39,186 nt of DNA from contig JAMDHS010000132.1 in the NCBI GenBank assembly GCA_029717555.1, positions 1 through 39,186 on the forward strand, written 5' to 3'. The position numbers and the translations under genes were made by a program. The notes beneath the pieces were generated by a model, which was not told the origin of the DNA, did not search any database, and was given only the letters and a program-made list of their open reading frames with translations. Numbering within the stretch: position 1 is the first letter of the stretch; every line of letters begins with the position of its first letter. Of the stretch, positions 1-10,713 are shown piece by piece. Source of the DNA: Peribolospora baueri. Taxonomy: Eukaryota > Basidiomycota > Peribolosporomycetes > Peribolosporales > Peribolosporaceae.

Positions 1-60
1 TTTTTTTTTTTTTTTTTTTTTTTTTTTCCTTTTTCCTTCTTTTCTTTCTTTCTTCCTCGC
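1..60. repeat. Poly-T and T/C-rich tract at the window edge
   Basis: The window opens with 27 T residues followed by a pyrimidine-rich stretch. It could be the 3' part of an intron or a low-complexity contig edge. No coding sense is visible in it. Confidence 0.6.
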
Positions 61-216
61 TCGCTCACCCTTGCTTGCCCACTGTACGCTCCTCGTCCCT
101 GTCTCGCGCCACGTCTCTGCTTCCGTTGGCCCTTCGTCCTTCGCGACCGCCCCTGATCGTCCCTCACGTCCCCCCGTTCCTGTCCTACCCACCGCGCTCG
201 ACGACGTACCGGGCAG

Positions 217-787
217 GACGTCGAGTCGCCCGCGCTGGCCTCCCAGATCGCCCAAGCCCTCCTCCCGGCAATCCGGCTGGACCTCCTCCCAAAATCGTCC
301 ATCGACGTCTTCGTTTCCATCCTCGAGGCCGACGGCGAGCAAGCCTCCGCCGCTACCGCCGCCACTGCCGCCAGCGCTGCCCTCGCACACGCCGGCGTCG
401 AGATGCGTGGCCTTGTCGTTGGATGTACCGCGGTGCGTCTGCGTCATCATCCGTCATCTGCCTCGCGTTTCCCATCCCCGCTGACACTCTCTCCTCCTCT
501 CACCCATCCAGGCGCTCCTCGACGCCGACACCGATGCCGACCAACCGTCCACGCCGACCATCTACCTCGACCCCACCACCTCGGAATCGCGCCTCGCCCG
601 CACAACCTTGTCCCTCTTCACCGCCCCCGCCCTCGGCGCCATCACCAACGTCGTCCAGTCCGGCCCCATGGGTGCTGACGAGACGGAGCGGATGATGGAT
701 GCCTGTGCGAGCAGCGCCGCTGATATTCATCGCGTCATCGCTGGCGCACTCGTGCGCGCGTACGAGGAGAGGAAGGCGGGCGCGTGA
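217..787 (+). CDS. MTR3: Exosome RNase PH-like subunit Mtr3 (EXOSC6), 5' truncated
   Basis: Mtr3 is one of six RNase PH-fold subunits of the RNA exosome ring, which feeds RNA to the Rrp44 and Rrp6 nucleases in nucleus and cytoplasm. Two exons are clear: 217-432 and 512-787 (stop TGA), separated by a 79-bp GTGCGT..CAG intron in phase 0. They give about 163 residues, the C-terminal half of the family. Family-typical blocks are DLLPKSSIDVFVSILEADG, GVEMRGLVVGC and YLDPTTSE; the GVEM.xLVVGC and LDPT motifs point to EXOSC6/Mtr3 rather than Rrp41 or Rrp46. The exon at 217 follows a plausible acceptor. The N-terminal half, which should hold the first part of the RNase PH fold, is not recognisable in the preceding 216 bases, so the start probably lies outside the window or in exons I could not resolve. 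Confidence 0.8.
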
Positions 788-1383
788 CGACCAGCGCAAG
801 TCGGTTTCCCTGCCTGCCTGCCTTTCTTCTACCCTCCTGTTTGTACTTTAGAGTCTGCGCTCACGCTCGCGTTTTGAACTCGACCGACCGTTCTGTTCTC
901 TTCTGTTCTTCGACGCCGGGTCGCGGTGCGCTGCTTGCTCAGTGCGCGCCGAACGCGTCGGACGGTGTGCTTCCGCTCTCTAAATCTTTCTGGCAGAGCA
1001 AACAAAACAAAGACCGGCACGGCTGGGTGGTGGCTCGAGCGCACGATGTGGGACGACGCATCGATCGTTAACGTAACGTACGCATTAGCATCTATTTAAT
1101 TTGTATTTGTATGTACGCGGTGCTGCGGCGCGACGCTCGCTGGCCGGTCGAGAGGCGACGGCGGGCCGATCGTGATCATCATCATCTTTGTCGTCGTTGT
1201 CGTTGTCGTTGTCAAGAAAGACGGACAGACGGTCAGACAGTAAGACAGTCAGACAGGCGTCCCTCGTGCCCCTTCTGCGATACCAGCCCCACACACGCAC
1301 CCTCGGGTTTTGCCCCCGTCCCTGTCTCCGTCCCAGTCCCATCGTATCGCATCGCAGCGCATCGCAGCCGACCCTAACCGCCC
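788..1383. other. Intergenic: MTR3 3' end and PFD6 promoter
   Basis: No gene is seen. An AT-rich patch near 1085-1112 is a candidate 3'-processing region for MTR3. Short microsatellites follow: GTCGTT-type repeats near 1189-1214, a GACAGA/TCAGACAG cluster near 1219-1257, and GCATCGCA direct repeats near 1340-1370 just upstream of the next start codon. Confidence 0.6.
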
Positions 1384-2153
1384 ATGTCGGTCGAGGCGAG
1401 GCTCAGGGCGGCCACGCTGGACTTTCAGAAGCTCCAGGGCGGTGAGTCGTGTTGTGCCGTGTCGTGTTGATTCGGTTCGGTTTGGTTCGGTCGCTCGCGC
1501 TGGCTTTTCTTTTTGTTTCCAGGGACGAGAACCGCTCACTTTTTTTCTTTTTCTTTCTTTCTTTCCACTCCACACGCAGACCTTCAAAACGCCGTGGAGG
1601 CGCGCCAGCGGCTCGACTCTCAGCTCTCGGAGAATGAGCTGGTGAAAAAGGTGCGTCCGGTTTGTCGTGGTGGCCGTCCGCTGCTCACCGAGACCTCCCT
1701 CACCTCACCTTCGTCCCCTTCCCTTTTCCTGCGCCTCGCAACGTCACAGGAATTTTCCACTCTCACCCCGAACAACCAGGTCTACAAGCTCATCGGCCCC
1801 GTGCTCGTTAAGCAGGACCAGGCTGAGGCCAAGAGCAACGTCGAGAAGCGGCTCGAGTTCATCCAAGAGGAGATGTGAGGTCTTTCTCGTCCTCTCTCTT
1901 CCTTCTCCCTCGCCTCATCTCTTTTCCTCTCTCTTCAGAAAACGAGTAGAGGCTCAGCTCAAGGACCTTGCGGAGAAGAGCGAAAAGAAGAAGCTCGAGG
2001 TGAGCCTAGGCCGACCACCGCGTTCCTTTCCTCTCTCGACTCACCCACCCGCACGCCATATCATCCTTTCGCCAGATCGTCGCCCTCCAAACTCAGGCTC
2101 AGCAAGCGTCGGGGGCGCAAGGCGGGGCGCAGGCGGTGCAGGCGGGAGCGTGA
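1384..2153 (+). CDS. YKE2: Prefoldin subunit 6 (beta-type, Yke2/HKE2)
   Basis: Prefoldin is the cytosolic hexameric chaperone that passes nascent actin and tubulin to the CCT chaperonin; subunit 6 is a beta-type subunit. Five exons (1384-1441, 1580-1650, 1750-1874, 1939-1999, 2076-2153) keep frame through four introns and give 130 residues, the usual length. The first coiled coil carries LDFQKLQGDLQNAVEARQRL and then ENELVKKEF. The second runs through KSNVEKRLEFIQEE to KSEKKKLEIVALQ, with the beta hairpin segment NNQVYKLIGPVLVKQD between them. The C-terminal Gln/Ala/Gly tail is typical. The first ATG sits shortly after a run of pyrimidines, and no alternative in-frame start is visible. The introns are 64 to 138 bp long, giving an intron-dense gene. 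Confidence 0.94.
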
Positions 2154-2769
2154 GAGGTGACGCATGTGTGCATTCCTGACGGGCACTAAGGACGCGTGAT
2201 TGAATGTCCCCGGTCCGCTGCCGGCTATCGTACATGGGGTGGAGGGGCTACGATGGACGATCTGCCTGAAGAGGACGGCCGCGAAATAAAACCAAATGTG
2301 CGATGCCGAGTGGCGACGTGTTCCCTCGTAAACCAGACCGCGGCCGAGCGCGCAAGCCCGAAGCTCCTCCGTCCTCTGCTGTCTGTTTTTGTGCTTGCCT
2401 TACACACGAGCCGAGCCTTGGGCGGATGAGGACCGATGTCGTTCGTCCATGCGCTCCAACGGCCGCCACCCGCACGTCAAAGCATCCATCAGACCCAGAG
2501 CCGTAGCCGGAACTCGGCGCGGTCCGTTTCAGACTGAGGGAAAAAGGGACGGTCCTCTCCGTCTCCCTCTCCGTCATCGCCCACGCAAGCCGATCGTGGC
2601 GGGGCGGTAAAGCAGACGGAGCAAACGACAAAGATTCGGCGAGAGAGCTTGACGCGAGATGGGATCGCAAGCAGGCGCCGTGTGACCACGCCGCCCTCCA
2701 GATTTCATTGTCCGGCAGCACCCCCTTGACGTCCGCCCCACCGGGCGAAAGGCGGTTCCTCTCCTCTCG
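2154..2769. other. Convergent intergenic region
   Basis: This stretch lies between the 3' ends of PFD6 (+) and the next gene (-). Open frames in it are compositionally random and lack splice support. An AATAAA sits near 2284, a candidate polyadenylation signal for PFD6. Confidence 0.5.
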
Positions 2770-3504
2770 TCATCGGCGCCGAGCGTAATAATCAAGCCAG
2801 TTCTCCAAACCCTGGCTCGGTATCGCCGCCTTCAGGCGCCCGTAGGACAAGGCGGATACGCCAGCCAATTTCGAAGACAGGTGCGAGGCGAGATAGCCGT
2901 CGATTCCCAGACGTGACACCGTCTTCCGACCGAGCCCAACTCTCGCAATGCGCATTTCCAACTCGACATCGACCGCCTGGCTGCCTTGCGCAGAAAGCGA
3001 TCCGAACAAAAGAAAGAGCAAGGGTTTGCCAAGTGTGACGAGGAGAGCTGTAGGGCTTATCATTCGACGGCTCGCAGGCGACCGTCTCGAGCTTCGTAAA
3101 GATCGGCCCGCCAAGGTTTGAAAAAAGCGCGGCAATACGGAAGAGATCGTCCGTGGCATTCTCTGAGTCGTCGATGGACTGGAGCTTGCGGTAAATGGCG
3201 TCGGGCGTCGCGGCGACGGCCCGCAGCATGGACGCATCCCGAGTTATGGACTGTCAACGAAAGCGGACGTCACGTCGGGGACTGTCAAACGCCAACATGG
3301 AGAGAAGCACCCGCTGAGAACCTACCGGAAGGACTTGCTCCAAGCGCTAGCCTGCCGTTTCCTGGCGCTGGTCCACAGAGACAACGCCGACGATGCTTGC
3401 TCGGCAGGGCCAGCTTCCGCTCTCTGAACGGCGTTGCGGTACGCTGGAACACCGCTAGCCTTAGAAATAGCATCGTATGTAGCCTTGCCTCCGGCTGTCA
3501 TCAC
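2770..3504 (-). CDS. Unrecognised protein gene, splicing unresolved
   Basis: I do not recognise this gene. Reading leftward, protein-like segments are a first exon with ATG at 3504, a short exon ending at 3326 (RLEQVLP), an exon from about 3249 (SITRDASMLRAVAATPDAIY) and a last exon ending at TGA 2770-2772 (ELEMRIARVGLGRKTVSRLG, then NWLDYYARRR). The donor at 3325 (GTAGGT) and acceptor at 3250 (GACAG) agree in phase 0. Between the last two segments the frame changes. Either a GTATTG donor within codons for DDLF joins to an acceptor before LLVTLGKPLLF, or frame A continues through FRIAALFSNLGGPIFTKLE and splices later over the pyrimidine-rich LLFLLF segment. The link between the first two exons is also uncertain. 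Function unknown; the ATG is a guess. Confidence 0.45.
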
Positions 3505-3885
3505 CGTAGACGATGAAGGGCGGTTCAGTTCATCTTGTGCTACGCACTAAATACGCGGGCGACCTTTGCAAGCTTAATCGGAAGATTACACAAAAGGCTG
3601 CGGACTCTTGCGCCACGCCGGGAGGAGGGGCGCGTGGGCGTTGGCGTTGACGTTGGGGGTTGGCCAGCATGGAAGACAAGAACGACAGCTCGCACTCGGT
3701 TTATCTTCTCCGACGCGCGTCACTTTACACGACACCGTCGATTAGCACCGAGATAACAACACTTCAAATCGGCCGGTCGAGGCGACTTATTAGATTTTCA
3801 ACCTCCTGCGACTGATCGCAGCCGCAGCCGGAAGTTGACCACCCCATCGCCCTTGGCACCCCGTCGACCACGCTTCCAACGCAGG
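3505..3885. promoter_or_regulatory. Divergent promoter region
   Basis: This is the interval between the putative start of the unrecognised minus-strand gene and the GT69 gene start. No clear binding motif stands out. A CAG two bases upstream of the GT69 ATG resembles an acceptor, so a 5' UTR intron is possible, but no convincing donor was found. Confidence 0.4.
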
Positions 3886-6109
3886 ATGCCTCCTCCTCGA
3901 GGTTACGTCTGGCGGTGGCGGCTACCGACCCCCGTAGTTCTGGCGCTTGGCGTTGCCCTTGGCCTGCTGCTCTCTCGCTGGATCTTCAACGTGAGTGCGC
4001 GCCGCATTGGATGGGCAGTCCAGCGTACCCCACGTCGCGCTTACCCTCTTTCTCTCGTCTCCCTCCCTCCGATGCCTTTGCCTCTGCAGCCCGCTCCCGA
4101 GGCGAAAGTTTGGTCGCCGGCGACTCGACTCCGCTCCGGCCCCGCTGATTGGTGGCACAGAAACGCGCAGCCGGCACTCCCGTCCCTCGAGCAGCGTCGA
4201 AGAGTGCTCGAGCTGATCGGTAATCTCTCGCCTCACCACACCAAGGAGTGCACCCGTCACGTCTCGCCCGTGTATGCCGCTCAGGCGCATGACCGGTACG
4301 ACGTCCTTGTCGGGCACGAGGTGCCACCGGAAGAGCACGATGGCAAGCTGCTCAGCCGGCTCTTCGGCGGAAGCGCCAAGGACGGCAAGAAGCACAGGAG
4401 GAAGAGCAAGTGGGACGGCGTCAAGGATCCCTTCCTCGATCGAGCCGAGGGTCTCCGCCGAGAACTCTCCCGAGCCGCCTCAGACACCAGCCGGACGCCC
4501 TCGTCGCACAAGTACTTCTTCGCCATCAATCTCTACAACTCCTTCGACATCATTCCCGACCTCTTCGCCATGCTCTTCAAAGTCTCTGCCGTCCTGGGCT
4601 ACCAGAACGTGTTCGTGTCGATCTATGAAAATGGCTCCAGGGACCAAACCAAAGCTTTGCTGCGTCTTTTCGATGCCTTGTCCAGAACACTAGGATTGCG
4701 AGTCGTCATCCGGTCGTCGAACCGCAAGAGAGGCGCTTTCCATCACCGGATCGAGTACCTGGGTAGGTCAACTCACATGTGCAAGGAAGCGCACCTTGGT
4801 TCTATATCGCTCATCCCACCTCTGCCTTTCACACCAGCCGAAGTGCGCAACTCGGCTTTCGTCCCCCTCCACGAACTTAGAGAGCACCAAGGCGAGGTTT
4901 TCGACACCATCGTCTTCATGAACGACGTCCTTCCTTGCGTGGACGACATCCTTGAGCTCATCTGGCAGAGCAGAAGGCAGAACGCCGGCATCACTTGCGC
5001 TGCCGATTACATGTTCCATGACTACTTGGTGAGTTCAGCACCCGTCCGTGGTGTCTTTCTGTGCGCGTCGACACGCTTGGCGAACCCGTTCGAACGCCGT
5101 CTCCCTCCCAACGCAGGGCATGCCCGTCTTCTACGACAACTGGGTCTCGCGCGACATCAACGGCACGGCGCTTGAAAACGCCCCCTTCGAGCGCGTCTTC
5201 GCTCACCCAGACTCGAAGCAGCGCTTCCAACGACACCTGCCGATTCAGATGCAGAGCTGCTGGAACGGCATCGCCGTCCTCGATCCAGCCCCGTTCTATG
5301 ATGTCGAGCCGGTCAAGTTCCGCATGGCCAATATTGCCGAGGAGGAGTGCTCGGCGAGCGAATGTAGCTTGATCTGTAACGATTACGCCGAGAGGGGATA
5401 CGGGAGAATTCTCATGGTGCCAAGGGTCAAGCTGGCGTATGACAAGGTGCGTCGTGGTTGCATCTCGACCCGCCACCTCCTTTTCCTTGCCTCTGCTTGC
5501 TTGCGTTGACGACCTCCCTTTCCTCTCATCACAGCGAGTCTTCGACATCATCCACCCTGACCGGCGAAACTTGACCGCCGTGCGCGGTTATAAGCGCCTC
5601 GGAGGCCGACCAGACGACCCACGTTCGGACCCGCAAGACCGATCGTGGTTTGGTCCGCACGACCGTCTGTTCGTGGACGAGGAGTACGAGGAGATTGAGT
5701 TTGTCGACGGTCCCGACTATGGTGAGTCGCGAGAGGTCCCCTTTACCCCGCTTCGCTCCAGTCGGATCTGTGAGGTCGAATAGGTTGTTGACGCCTCTGA
5801 ATTGAACCTTTTTTTTGTCATTCTCTTTCTCACTTCGTGGGAGCCAGTGTGGTGTTGGGTTAGTGTAATGCCTTTCCATGAGCCAGTTCAGCGCCGCCTG
5901 TGACCGTAATGAAGACGTCTGACCTAGTCCCTCCATCCTCTTCTCTCTTCTCCCTCGCACACCTCCTGTCTCCTTCCCGCTAACTATCGCAGGGCTGGGA
6001 CGGCGCAGGCGACTTGCAAGGCCCAGACGTCGAGCCGGTCTGGGAACCATTACCCGCGCCGAGGAGACAGGCTACGGCCGTCTATCACGACCGCGGCCTG
6101 GAACTTTAA
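3886..6109 (+). CDS. GT69 alpha-1,3-mannosyltransferase (CAP59/CMT1 family)
   Basis: This is a type II membrane glycosyltransferase of family GT69, the group that includes Cryptococcus Cap59, Cap60 and Cmt1, which act in capsule or cell-surface mannan synthesis in the secretory pathway. Six exons (3886-3990, 4090-4762, 4838-5028, 5117-5446, 5535-5721, 6009-6109) encode 528 residues. A short basic cytosolic N-terminus (PPPRGYVWRWR) precedes one membrane anchor at about residues 15-34. The catalytic region starts near residue 177 with KYFFAINLYNSFDIIPDLF, followed by VFVSIYENGSRDQT, FDTIVFMNDVLPCVDDI and ITCAADYMFHDY. Next come FYDNWVSRDINGT, a Cys-containing segment SASECSLICNDY, and a terminal IHPDRR region. 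The in-frame TTG at 3835 is not used; ATG 3886 gives the canonical anchor. For the last exon the acceptor ending at 6008 keeps a plausible tail, while the one ending at 5992 would read out of frame. Confidence 0.93.
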
Positions 6110-6656
6110 TCTCCCAGATCCGCTTCTCCCTCTATCTTCTTGATATCGCCCTCTTCCATACCCATCGCGTCTTATGCTAGATTCCACTTTTCCTCGCCTC
6201 TTCGTGACCTTTTCCTAAAGTGAGAGATGACCCAGTGCCTAACATGGATGGTACGACGCCTCCGATATCCGTGGATTAGAGGATCGGGGCGCACGTGAGC
6301 GCCGTTCTGCATTCGTTTCGTCCTCGACGGGTCGTGCTCGTAGAATACTTGAGCGAGGGAAGGGCGGAGACATGTCTGGACGAAGAAAGGAATCCGGGCG
6401 AAGTGAAGGACATGGGTGGTTAGGAGCGAGCCACGTGGCCGTGGGAAAGGCCGCGCGTCAGCCGGGATCCCTCCGATCACTTGAGCGTCGGTGGCTGGGT
6501 CGGCGGTGCGCACGACCAAGCTCTTCTCACCGTCTGTGCCAGATCCACATCACCTCGCCTTCCCTCCCTCGTCTCCTATCCTCTCCGTCCTCCACGCTCG
6601 CAACCTCAGTCTTTGGCCGCGCCGCGCCCTCTCACCCCTCTCTCGGTTGGCCCGCG
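6110..6656. promoter_or_regulatory. Intergenic: GT69 3' end and RPT6 promoter
   Basis: No gene is seen. A palindromic CCACGTGG (E-box/G-box type) lies at 6431-6438, about 220 bp upstream of the RPT6 start. I looked for the proteasome control element GGTGGCAAA known from ascomycete yeasts and did not see it. Confidence 0.5.
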
Positions 6657-8558
6657 ATGACAGGCATCCAGAGCTTCTACCAGAGCAAGCTCGAGCAATA
6701 CGAGCTGGAGATCAACGACAAGACGCAGAACTTGCGTAGGCTCGAGGCCCAGAGAAACGCTCTCAATGCTAGAGGTGGGTGGGCGCGAGGTGGTGGCCAG
6801 CTTCATGAGCTAAGGAGGACAGCTCGCTCCGGGTGGACTTGGTGGAGACCGGAAACGAGGGAAGGCGTTGGCTCGGCGGACGTGGGGACCGTGCACGCTG
6901 GAGGCGCTGGCTCGACGAGAGAGGGTGGTTGGGATGGCACCGTACTTTGGAGCACAACGCATTGATGTGCCACCTCCGCTGTTTTTTTGTTCCGTTTTGC
7001 GACTTCTCTCGTATGCTGATCCTGGCGCTTGCCGTCTGCCCCTGCAACAGTCCGCCTCCTGCGAGAAGAGCTGCAGCTGTTGCAGGAGCCAGGTTCTTAT
7101 GTCGGCGAGGTGGTAAAGGTGATGGGTAAGAAGAAGGTGCTCGTCAAGGTGCAACCGGAGGGGAAATATGGTGAGCGGAGACGATCTCACGCTCATCACG
7201 CCCTACCAAGCGATGAGACAATTGCTGATGGGACCTGCACCCACCTCCGTCCCCCACAGTGGTCGACTTTGCTTCAGACATCGACGTGAGCAAACTCACT
7301 CCGACGTTGCGCGTGGCCCTTCGCTCGGATTCGTACACGCTGCACAAGATCCTCCCCAATAAGGTGGACCCGCTGGTGTCACTCATGATGGTGGAGAAGG
7401 TGCCGGACAGCACGTACGAGATGGTGGGCGGGCTGGAAAAGCAGATCAAGGAGATTAAGGAGGTCATCGAGCTACCCGTAAAACATCCAGAGCTTTTCGA
7501 GAGCCTCGGTATCGCCCAGCCCAAGGGCGTCCTCCTCTATGGTCCCCCCGGCACCGGCAAAACGCTCCTCGCCCGTGCCGTAGCCCATCACACCGACTGC
7601 CGCTTCATCCGCGTGAGCGGCTCCGAGCTGGTGCAGAAGTACATTGGCGAGGGAAGCAGGATGGTGCGAGAGCTGTTCGTCATGGCCCGGGAGCATGCGC
7701 CGAGCATCATCTTCATGGACGAGATCGACTCGATCGGCTCCAGTCGAGGCGAGAGCGGTTCTGGCGGAGGAGATAGCGAGGTGCAGAGAACGATGCTCGA
7801 GCTGCTCAACCAGCTTGACGGGTTTGAGAGCACGAAGAACATTAAGGTGCGTGGTCGGGGTTATCTATGGAGGTCCCGTGCTCCCGCTCAGACTCCCGGT
7901 CGTCTCATATCCTCTCTCGTCATACTTCCGTCTGCTTCACAGGTCATTATGGCGACGAACCGCATCGGTGAGTTGTCTCCCAGATGAGCTTCGATGCTGA
8001 CCGTCTCCCGTGAGCTGATCACGGATCACGCGTCTTCCTCCCGAGCAGACATCCTTGACTCTGCTCTTCTTCGACCGGGTCGAATCGACCGCAAGATCGA
8101 GTTCCCTCCACCGGGGTACGTTCCCGCTCCGTCCCTCTCGGCTCATGACGGCCATTTCCCCTCTCGATCCGTCTTCGCTCACTCGTTTCGTTCGCTACCC
8201 CTCATAGCCCCGAGGCGCGCGTATCCATCCTGCGCATCCACTCTCGGAAAATGTCGCTCCAGCGCGGCATCAACCTGCGCGCCCTGGCGGAGAAGATGGG
8301 ACAATGTTCGGGTGCCGAGGTTCGGGGCATTTGTACCGAGGCTGGTGAGTTGGAGTTAGTGGGCTGGGTGTGGGCGGAGGGGAGGGTGAGAGGGGACGAT
8401 GATCGCTTACGTCGCACTTTGCATTCATTCCCTTAGGCATGTACGCCCTCCGCGAGCGACGACAGCACGTCGGCCAGGAGGACTTTGAGCTGGCCATCTC
8501 CAAGGTCCTGCGCAAAAACGCGGAGAGCGAGACGAGCAAGAGCAAGCTGTTCACATGA
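6657..8558 (+). CDS. RPT6: 26S proteasome regulatory ATPase Rpt6 (PSMC5/Sug1)
   Basis: Rpt6 is one of six AAA ATPases of the 19S base ring that unfolds ubiquitylated proteins and opens the 20S gate. Seven exons (6657-6774, 7051-7170, 7260-7846, 7943-7967, 8049-8115, 8208-8344, 8437-8558) join in frame to 391 residues, close to the family length of about 400. Order of parts: N-terminal coiled coil ([20 protein letters not shown]), OB-fold region ([20 protein letters not shown]), Walker A GPPGTGKT at about 174-181 and Walker B IIFMDEID at about 229-236. After these come sensor 1 (MATNR), the arginine-finger region [16 protein letters not shown], and the C-terminal helical domain ending [19 protein letters not shown]. 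The fourth exon is only 25 bp. The tail KSKLFT lacks an HbYX motif, as expected for Rpt6. Nothing looks damaged. Confidence 0.98.
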
Positions 8559-9629
8559 GCTGGGCGTGCGGTGGAGAAGGGGATGGGATGAGGAGATAGA
8601 CGCAATGTGGGCGTGTCGGTGTGAAGACGATGGGTGTAGGGTCGACGATTTGGTGGTGCACGTATGTAGAAGGATGGCGCGCAAGTGTGTATGTATCATC
8701 GCCGACGTTCTTCTCGCTCGGAACGGCCGTCGACTTTCCGATCTGCAACTCGTCGTCACCCAAACCATCGTAGCCTTTCGCTGTCCCCTCCCCTTGAGCT
8801 CCTCGCTCGCATATCCCTCTCCCAACGTGGGGAGACGATGTGTCGCATCCTCGAACGTCAGGACGGCGCTCTGTCATCGTCGACGCTCGTTTCGTGAATT
8901 CCGGGCATTCCGTCGATCGGGCGGCTGGCTGCCCGGCCCTAACCCTAATAGAGCGAGTGTTAAATTATTAATTAAGTAGGCCAACGCCATCATCGGACGC
9001 GCAATACATCATCATAAAAAAATGCCTGTCCGTTCACGGCCCTGCTGCTGGAATGGTACGACGTCTCGGCGAGGCTGGTGAAGAAAGAGGGCCGTGGAGG
9101 ATGGTAATCGTTAGAAAGGACGGCGGAGGAAGGAAAGAGAGGAAAGGGCGCGTCGTCGTCGAAGTCGTAGTTTAGCATCTGCCGGCCGGGGCACGGACGG
9201 ACGGAAGGGATCAGGGCGGCCGCGCACACCTCGTCCTCTGCTGCCCATCGGTGCGACAATCTCGTTCACGGAACTCGTCCACCCCCCCCTTCCCCCCGGT
9301 GTCTCCTCTCTCCGCTCTCCAGGACAGGTTTGCGCCACATATCTCGGCATGCGGCGGCCGGGGGCTGAAGGAGGCCACTTTCCGAGCACGTCTCGTCGGA
9401 TAGGATAGGATACGAGGACAGACAGACAGACAGACCGACGCGACGGGTTGGGACGCGCTAAGGAGCGCGCGCGCACGGGTCCACGACGACAACAGCCCGC
9501 TTGCTTCTCCAATGCCCCATCGCCATCGCCATCGCCATCGCCACCGCCACGACCGTCCCCTTCCCTTCATCTTTGCTTCCACCATCTTTGCCCCGCCGTT
9601 GCCATTTGCCCCATTTTTTTCCCATCACG
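8559..9629. other. Long intergenic region with simple repeats
   Basis: No confident gene is seen in this 1.07-kb stretch. It holds (CCCTAA)2 at 8937-8948, an AT-rich patch around 8962-8976, GACAGACAGACAGACAGACC near 9418-9437 and a CCATCG hexamer array near 9513-9545. An aromatic and acidic minus-strand frame at 8990-9178 (QMLNYDFDDDAPFPLF) preceded by a CAG acceptor could be a real last exon, but no upstream exon can be joined with confidence. Confidence 0.5.
8937..8948. repeat. Telomere-like (CCCTAA)2
   Basis: Two perfect tandem CCCTAA units lie here, the same motif found in the RPL44 promoter at 15825-15836 in the opposite orientation. It may be a telobox-type factor site or a chance interstitial telomeric motif. 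Confidence 0.6.
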
Positions 9630-10713
9630 ATGCTTACAGGACTGAACGGAGGTGAGAACAGCAGCAGGGGCGGAGGTGGAGGTGGAGGTGGCGGCGGAAG
9701 CGGGGATTTAGGTGGAGGGGGCGGTTCGAGGAGGACGGCTTCGGCCTCGAAATTGGCCCAGTACGTCCGTCGGTTTTCGTCTTGTCCAGTTCGTTCGTTC
9801 GTCCTCGGGCGGGCCGGGCCGCCTTCGTTCGCGTCTCCGCTCACCTCTGTTCGCTGTTCGTCTTCAGACTCGTCATGCCTGTCATCGTGAGCATCGACCG
9901 CCAGTTGGACGGGCATATGGCTACGCTCTGTCGTCTCAAGCAAGGTCAGGCGGGCAAAAAAAAGAGAGGGGGAGGCATGCATCCACCCATCGTCTCGCCA
10001 CTGATCCCCTTTTGCTGCGTGCGTTTTTGAAAAACGTCATCGCGATCTGGACGGACGACAGGCGGCCAGCTGGTCGAACGTGGTGCGGCGACCCATTCGA
10101 GCGACGTGCAGATCTTTGTCCGTCCCGAAGGCGAGGTCCAGCGTGGAGGGAGGACGGTGGACGCGGCGGCGATAAAGGAGGTGGTGGAGAAGATATCGGC
10201 GCTGGAATGGGAAAGGGAGGTGAAGATGTGGGCCTGCTGTGAGTCCGTTCTGAAATGGAAAGCCTGGAGGGTCGTTTGGGCACGGTCTGCTTAGTTGCCC
10301 GCCGTTTGTCTTGTCCCACCCACGCCCCCAGCCAAGGTCATGGTGGGCATCGTGATGGCATGTGTGCTCTCGCTCGTTCCGATGGCGATCAGCCTCGCGC
10401 TACAAGATAGGGCGGGCGATATTCAGCCGGTGCGTGTTCTTTGTCGGTGCCCGTCGCCGAGTGGCGCCTGGGCTTCGTTGCGGCTCATGGAGCTCGTTGT
10501 TGTTGTTCTTGTCGGTGTCGCATGCAGAGGGGCGTGGCGACGGCGATTTGCGTCGCTCTCTGCGTCTCCGTCGCCGGCATCTTTCAGGTGCTGTTCTGGA
10601 CGTGGCCGGGGATGCCGGTCAGTGGGTGCCTATGCGAGATGGATGTGCCGAAGATGACGCTTTGGCTGTTCTTTGCGATGAGCACTACCGGCGTTGTTTC
10701 TACCCTCTTCTAA
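9630..10713 (+). CDS. Unrecognised membrane protein with three C-terminal helices
   Basis: I do not recognise the family. Five exons (9630-9760, 9868-9944, 10062-10238, 10332-10429, 10528-10713) agree in phase and give 222 residues. The N-terminus is a Gly-rich low-complexity tract with ten consecutive glycines. A soluble part (PVIVSIDRQLDGHMATLCRL, then DVQIFVRPEGEV) carries an amphipathic stretch DAAAIKEVVEKISALEWE. Three hydrophobic segments follow at about residues 131-152, 163-184 and 203-222; the last ends almost at the C-terminus, which is TTGVVSTLF. One donor is GTCAGG, less usual than the GTGAGT/GTGCGT donors elsewhere. The Gly tract may be a young expansion, since the region upstream is also repeat-rich. 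Tail-end membrane insertion into the ER or a derived organelle is possible, but that is inference. Confidence 0.75.

Noticed and set aside
2248-2721. A 157-codon minus-strand frame
   Set aside because: It shows random composition, no splice or motif support, and lies between two convergent gene ends.
5993-6008. Upstream acceptor (ending 5992) for the last GT69 exon
   Set aside because: It would read on in an Arg-rich frame past the natural stop. The acceptor ending 6008 gives a short acidic and Pro-rich tail ending in TAA.
8990-9259. Minus-strand frame with an aromatic/acidic segment (MLNYDFDDDAPFPLF)
   Set aside because: It looks more protein-like than average and has a CAG before the ATG, but no upstream exon joins in phase and no family is recognised, so it is only mentioned in the intergenic entry.
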